From Aliidiomarina iranensis (lineage in GTDB: Bacteria > Pseudomonadota > Gammaproteobacteria > Enterobacterales > Alteromonadaceae): DNA of 64,000 bases. The stretch covers positions 79,118-143,117 of the forward strand of contig NZ_PIPJ01000006.1 in the NCBI RefSeq assembly GCF_003987135.1, in the 5' to 3' direction. Positions 60,375 to 64,000 of the stretch are shown here, in pieces. The translations under genes were made by a program, and so were the position numbers. The stretch's first letter is position 1, and every line of letters starts with the position of its first letter. Under the pieces are notes generated by a model. The model worked only from the letters and a program-made list of their open reading frames with translations. It did no database searches and was not told where the DNA came from.

Positions 60375-60764
60375 ATGGCTAAAACACCTACTCGCGCTCG
60401 GAAACGCGTTAAAAAGCAAGTGACCGATGGGATGGCGCACATTCATGCGTCTTTCAACAACACGATCGTGACAATCACCGATCGCCAGGGCAACGCTTTG
60501 TCTTGGGCCACCGCTGGTGGTTCAGGTTTCCGCGGCTCGCGTAAGTCCACTCCGTTCGCTGCTCAGGTAGCTGCAGAACGAGCTGGTGAAATGGCGAAGG
60601 AATATGGGTTGAAAAATCTGGAAGTGTTCGTGAAAGGACCTGGTCCAGGTCGTGAGTCGTCGATTCGCGCTCTGAATGCGGTCGGTTACAAAATCACAAA
60701 CATTACCGATGTGACACCGATTCCTCACAACGGTTGTCGTCCGCCTAAAAAACGTCGCGTTTAA
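60375..60764 (+). CDS. rpsK: 30S ribosomal protein S11
   Basis: 129 residues, E. coli length. [17 protein letters not shown] and [15 protein letters not shown] are typical. Confidence 0.98.
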   Translation: MAKTPTRARKRVKKQVTDGMAHIHASFNNTIVTITDRQGNALSWATAGGSGFRGSRKSTPFAAQVAAERAGEMAKEYGLKNLEVFVKGPGPGRESSIRALNAVGYKITNITDVTPIPHNGCRPPKKRRV

Positions 60765-60794
60765 TTGGCGTGAAACGATAGTTGGAGAAAGAAC

Positions 60795-61415
60795 ATGGCT
60801 AGATATTTGGGTCCAAAACTCAAACTGAGTCGTCGCGAAGGAACAGATCTCTTCTTAAAGAGTGGTGTTCGTGCGATTGATTCAAAATGTAAGTTGGAGA
60901 ACGCACCAGGTCAACACGGCGCTCGTCGCGGTCGTTTATCTGATTACGGTCTACAGCTGCGTGAAAAGCAAAAAGTTCGTCGTATTTTCGGCATTCTTGA
61001 GAAGCAATTCCGCAACTACTATAAAGAAGCTGCGCGGTTAAAAGGCAACACCGGTGAAAACTTATTACAGTTGCTTGAGGCTCGCCTTGACAACGTAGTT
61101 TACCGGATGGGCTTTGCGTCAACTCGTGCCGAAGCACGTCAGTTGGTAAGTCACAAAGCGATCGTTGTAAACGGTCGAGTTGTGAACATTCCATCATTTC
61201 AGGTAAAACCTGAAGACGTGGTCAGCATTCGTGAAAAAGCTAAAAAGCAAGCACGTATTGGTGCTGCACTTGAGCTTGCAGAACAGCGCGAAAAGCCGTT
61301 ATGGGTAGAAGTAGATGCTAAAGAACTACAAGGCACCTTCAAACGTCTCCCAGAACGGACTGACTTGTCTGCGGAAATAAACGAACAGTTGATCGTAGAG
61401 CTTTACTCTAAGTAA
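60795..61415 (+). CDS. rpsD: 30S ribosomal protein S4
   Basis: 206 residues, E. coli length. [19 protein letters not shown] start and an S4 RNA-binding domain from about residue 95 ([22 protein letters not shown]). Likely repressor of this operon through the upstream leader. Confidence 0.98.
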   Translation: MARYLGPKLKLSRREGTDLFLKSGVRAIDSKCKLENAPGQHGARRGRLSDYGLQLREKQKVRRIFGILEKQFRNYYKEAARLKGNTGENLLQLLEARLDNVVYRMGFASTRAEARQLVSHKAIVVNGRVVNIPSFQVKPEDVVSIREKAKKQARIGAALELAEQREKPLWVEVDAKELQGTFKRLPERTDLSAEINEQLIVELYSK

Positions 61416-61440
61416 GGCCTCAGCATAAAGAGAGGACACA

Positions 61441-62430
61441 ATGCAGGGTTCTGTAACCGAATTTCTGAAACCGCGGCTCGTTGATATCGAGCAAATCAGC
61501 ACCAATCGCACCAAGGTCACACTTGAGCCATTGGAGCGTGGATTTGGTCATACGCTGGGTAATGCGCTGCGTCGTATTCTTCTCTCTTCAATGCCGGGTT
61601 GTGCGGTAACTGAAGCAGAGATAGACGGCGTGCAGCATGAATACAGCACGAAAGAAGGTGTGCAGGAAGATATCATTGAAATCCTGCTCAACTTGAAAGG
61701 TCTGGCTGTCAAACTGAACGGCAAAGACGAAGCTACATTAACTTTAACTAAGTCGGGTGCAGGCCCGGTAGTTGCAGGCGATATTACCACTGATGGTGAT
61801 GTTGAAATCTGCAATCCAGACCACCTAATCTGTACTTTGACCGGCGATATTGATTTTTCAATGCGCATTAAAGTTGAACGTGGTCGTGGTTACGTCCCTG
61901 CAAATGTTCGTCAGCAGAGCGAAGATGAAGATCGTGTGATTGGACGTCTTTTGGTAGACGCTTCTTTCAGTCCAGTTGAACGCATCGCCTATACAGTCGA
62001 TGCGGCGCGTGTTGAACAGCGCACTGATTTGGACAAATTGGTCATTGATATGGAAACAAATGGTACCATTGACCCAGAAGAAGCAATTCGTCGTGCAGCA
62101 ACGATTCTAGCTGAGCAGTTAGAGGCTTTTGTTGAGCTACGCGATGTTAGCGAACCAGAAGAAAAAGAAGAGAAGCCGGAGTTTGACCCGATTCTTTTAC
62201 GTCCGGTGGACGATCTTGAGCTGACTGTACGTTCTGCTAATTGTTTGAAAGCAGAAGCGATTCAGTACATTGGCGATCTCGTTCAGCGTACTGAGGTTGA
62301 GTTATTGAAAACTCCTAACCTTGGTAAAAAATCATTGACCGAAATTAAAGACGTTCTTGCATCACGCGGATTATCGCTGGGTATGCGGCTAGAAAATTGG
62401 CCTCCAGCAAGCTTGATGGATAACGACTAA
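61441..62430 (+). CDS. rpoA: RNA polymerase alpha subunit
   Basis: 329 residues, E. coli length. The N-terminal dimer domain ([20 protein letters not shown]), an acidic linker (EEKEEKPEF) and the C-terminal DNA-binding domain ([20 protein letters not shown]) are all present. GAGAGGA precedes the ATG. Confidence 0.98.
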   Translation: MQGSVTEFLKPRLVDIEQISTNRTKVTLEPLERGFGHTLGNALRRILLSSMPGCAVTEAEIDGVQHEYSTKEGVQEDIIEILLNLKGLAVKLNGKDEATLTLTKSGAGPVVAGDITTDGDVEICNPDHLICTLTGDIDFSMRIKVERGRGYVPANVRQQSEDEDRVIGRLLVDASFSPVERIAYTVDAARVEQRTDLDKLVIDMETNGTIDPEEAIRRAATILAEQLEAFVELRDVSEPEEKEEKPEFDPILLRPVDDLELTVRSANCLKAEAIQYIGDLVQRTEVELLKTPNLGKKSLTEIKDVLASRGLSLGMRLENWPPASLMDND

Positions 62431-62469
62431 GGTCGCCTGAGTAGAAGATTTACTGAGAAGGGTATTGGT

Positions 62470-62871
62470 ATGCGCCATCGTAAGAGTGGTCGTCAACTTA
62501 ACCGTAACAGCAGCCATCGTCAGGCTATGTTCCGTAACATGGCTAGTTCATTGGTTCGTCACGAAGTGATCAAAACCACTGTTCCAAAAGCGAAAGAGCT
62601 GCGCCGAGTAATCGAACCTTTGATTACTTTGGCGAAACAGGATAGCGTTGCAAACCGTCGTTTAGCGTTTGCACGCACTCGTGATAAAGAAGTTGTTGGT
62701 AAGCTATTTAGCGAGCTTGGCCCACGTTTTTCAGAGCGTCCAGGTGGATACACCCGGATTCTTAAATGTGGCTTCCGAGCTGGTGACAAAGCACCAATGG
62801 CATTCATCGAGTTGGTTGACCGACCTGTAAATGCAGAAGAAAACGTTGAAGAGTTTGCTGCTGAAGAGTAA
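62470..62871 (+). CDS. rplQ: 50S ribosomal protein L17
   Basis: 133 residues (E. coli 127), with an acidic tail. [20 protein letters not shown] and [15 protein letters not shown] are typical. Last gene of the alpha operon. Confidence 0.98.
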   Translation: MRHRKSGRQLNRNSSHRQAMFRNMASSLVRHEVIKTTVPKAKELRRVIEPLITLAKQDSVANRRLAFARTRDKEVVGKLFSELGPRFSERPGGYTRILKCGFRAGDKAPMAFIELVDRPVNAEENVEEFAAEE

Positions 62872-62892
62872 GCAAGCAATGCTTCAATTTAG

Positions 62893-62918
62893 AAACGGGA
62901 CCTTTTGGTCCCGTTTTT
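62893..62918 (+). terminator. Terminator after rplQ
   Basis: AAACGGGACC / GGTCCCGTTT with a TTTT loop and following T. Ends the alpha operon. Confidence 0.94.
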
Positions 62919-63040
62919 ATTTGTAATTTCGAAACTTTTTTCCCGCCCCTGAGTTTCTTTGTCGTGATAATATTTTTAAATTAAATAGAAGCTAGCTAAT
63001 TTTTTAAGTTATGCGATAGCCATATAAAAAGGAAACATAT

Positions 63041-63526
63041 ATGCCGAGTTTTGACATAGTATCGGAAATCGATAAAGTTGAATTACGCAACACCGTTGAT
63101 AATGCAAATCGAGAACTTTCAACTCGATTCGATTTTCGTGGTGTTGAAGCAGAAATTGAATTAAAGGACCTTACTGTGACTTTGAAATCGGAATCGGATT
63201 TTCAAGCACGCCAGTTATTGGATATTTTGAGGAATCAATGTACCAAGCGCGGTATTTCAATGGCAGGTGCAGATATTTCTGATTCGCCGATTCATAGTGG
63301 CAAGACATTTAGCTTCGTAGTGACATTCAAACAGGGTATAGACCAGCCGCTAGCGAAGGATATTATTAAGCTGTTGAAAGAGCGTAAAATAAAAGTACAG
63401 GCGTCGATTCAGGGGGACAAAGTTAGAGTCAACGGCAAGAAACGAGACGATTTGCAAGATGCAATAGCGCTATTAAAGAAATCAGAGATTGAGTTGCCGT
63501 TACAATTCGAAAATTTCAGGGATTAA
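63041..63526 (+). CDS. yajQ: YajQ family nucleotide-binding protein
   Basis: 161 residues (E. coli YajQ 163). MPSFDIVSEIDKVELRNTVDNA, ELSTRFDFRG and the C-terminal VRVNGKKRDDLQ are family signatures. Some homologues bind cyclic di-GMP. AGGAAA precedes the ATG. It stands alone between the alpha operon and the rRNA promoter. Confidence 0.95.
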   Translation: MPSFDIVSEIDKVELRNTVDNANRELSTRFDFRGVEAEIELKDLTVTLKSESDFQARQLLDILRNQCTKRGISMAGADISDSPIHSGKTFSFVVTFKQGIDQPLAKDIIKLLKERKIKVQASIQGDKVRVNGKKRDDLQDAIALLKKSEIELPLQFENFRD

Positions 63527-63696
63527 ATTCAAATTCCAAATAACTCCCGCCGCTTGCTATGTTTTGGTCACTAGAAAGTAGTGAATTACTTGATTAGCTT
63601 TTGTTCGGTTTAATAGTAATCTTCAACAATATGAGCGTTAAAATACGGCGAACAGGTTAAAAATCACGCGTTCAGTAGTTTTATCAAAAAAAGATC

Positions 63697-63724
63697 TTGA
63701 TCAAGCTTCTGAGATCACTATAAT
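63697..63724 (+). promoter_or_regulatory. rRNA operon promoter P1
   Basis: -35 TTGATC (63697-63702), 16-base spacer, -10 TATAAT (63719-63724), GCGCC discriminator, and an A/T-rich stretch before the -35 that could act as an UP element. Confidence 0.85.
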
Positions 63725-63810
63725 GCGCCTCCGTTGCAAAGCATTACTAGCAATGATTGAAGTAAAAAGAAAGCGGCTTATTGAACCGATCAAAAAAGAT
63801 CGAAAGGCTC

Positions 63811-63838
63811 TTGACTTCTTCACCGGGTCGCGTAAAAT
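63811..63838 (+). promoter_or_regulatory. rRNA operon promoter P2
   Basis: -35 TTGACT (63811-63816), 16-base spacer, -10 TAAAAT (63833-63838), about 114 bases after P1, the tandem P1/P2 plan of E. coli rrn operons. Confidence 0.82.
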
Positions 63839-64000
63839 TCGCTTCCCTGCTACGAGCTCCACTGAGCCGAGCAAACGTTCTTTAACAATATATCAAGCCA
63901 AGTAATCTGTGTGGGCACTTGCGCAAGAAAAGCATCAACCAAACGCCATTTCGGTGGCAGGTATGAAAGTTTACTTTTATACCAAGGTTCAGCTTTCGAG
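63839..64000 (+). promoter_or_regulatory. rRNA operon leader with boxA antitermination site
   Basis: GTTCTTTAACAA at 63877-63888 matches boxA, and ATCTGTGTGGGCACTTG follows at 63905-63921, nearly as in the E. coli rrn leader. The 16S gene start (AGAGTTTGATC) is not reached before the window ends. Confidence 0.9.

Noticed and set aside
63723..63905. 60-codon frame between the rRNA promoters
   Set aside because: It spans the P1 transcript start, P2 and boxA of the rRNA leader, so it is not a gene.

Overview
The window is chromosomal DNA of a Gammaproteobacterium, most likely marine or salt-exposed. The evidence is the gene order (rpsF-priB-rpsR-rplI-dnaB-alr, parE/parC, holC-valS beside pepA and lptFG, full S10/spc/alpha ribosomal clusters), an alpha-operon leader very like that of E. 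coli, TolC/LpxL/LptFG for a Gram-negative envelope, and a full ectoine set (ectABC plus its own aspartokinase). I cannot name the genus from sequence alone.

Layout. 1-7.0 kb: the 3' part of a secreted trypsin-like protease, a DUF188 protein, rlmD, a 55-aa membrane protein and a short putA without the repressor domain. 7.0-11.7 kb: a CYTH phosphatase and glnE, converging on lpxL across a 13-bp tandem repeat array. 11.8-20.4 kb: tolC, nudF-yqiB, parE, parC, plsC and rraB. 20.4-28.5 kb: pepA-holC-valS on the minus strand, divergent from lptF-lptG, then an RDD protein and tRNA-Leu(CAA). 28.5-30.6 kb: minisatellites, a DUF3047 secreted protein and ilvE. 30.7-34.7 kb: ectABC and ask. 34.7-35.3 kb: a decayed DUF885 peptidase. 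35.5-43.2 kb: rnr-rlmB, a small membrane protein, the rpsF operon, dnaB and alr. 43.2-47.5 kb: zur divergent from dusA, then gloA, an M19 dipeptidase and a 2OG-Fe oxygenase-like DUF6445 protein. 47.5-62.9 kb: S10, spc and alpha operons, with a porin transcription unit placed between rpsQ and rplN. 63.0-64.0 kb: yajQ, then promoters and antitermination leader of an rRNA operon whose 16S gene begins beyond the window.

How the genes work together. The right half is the translation core with its feedback sites: a candidate L4-type attenuator before rpsJ, an S4 pseudoknot leader before rpsM and a candidate S6:S18 element before rpsF. The ectoine genes carry aspartate to ectoine, with a dedicated aspartokinase feeding the pathway. 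lpxL, lptFG and tolC build or serve the outer membrane. parE/parC, dnaB, priB and holC serve chromosome replication and segregation.

I see no phage, IS element, CRISPR array or defence island. The most unusual observations are the self-contained porin unit splitting S10 from spc, a set of four unrelated short tandem-repeat loci (one inside valS), a terminator hairpin built into the end of ask, the tandem two-cysteine domains on the first protease, and a gutted DUF885 gene. Most of the window is ordinary core genome, and I found no convincing undescribed multi-gene system.
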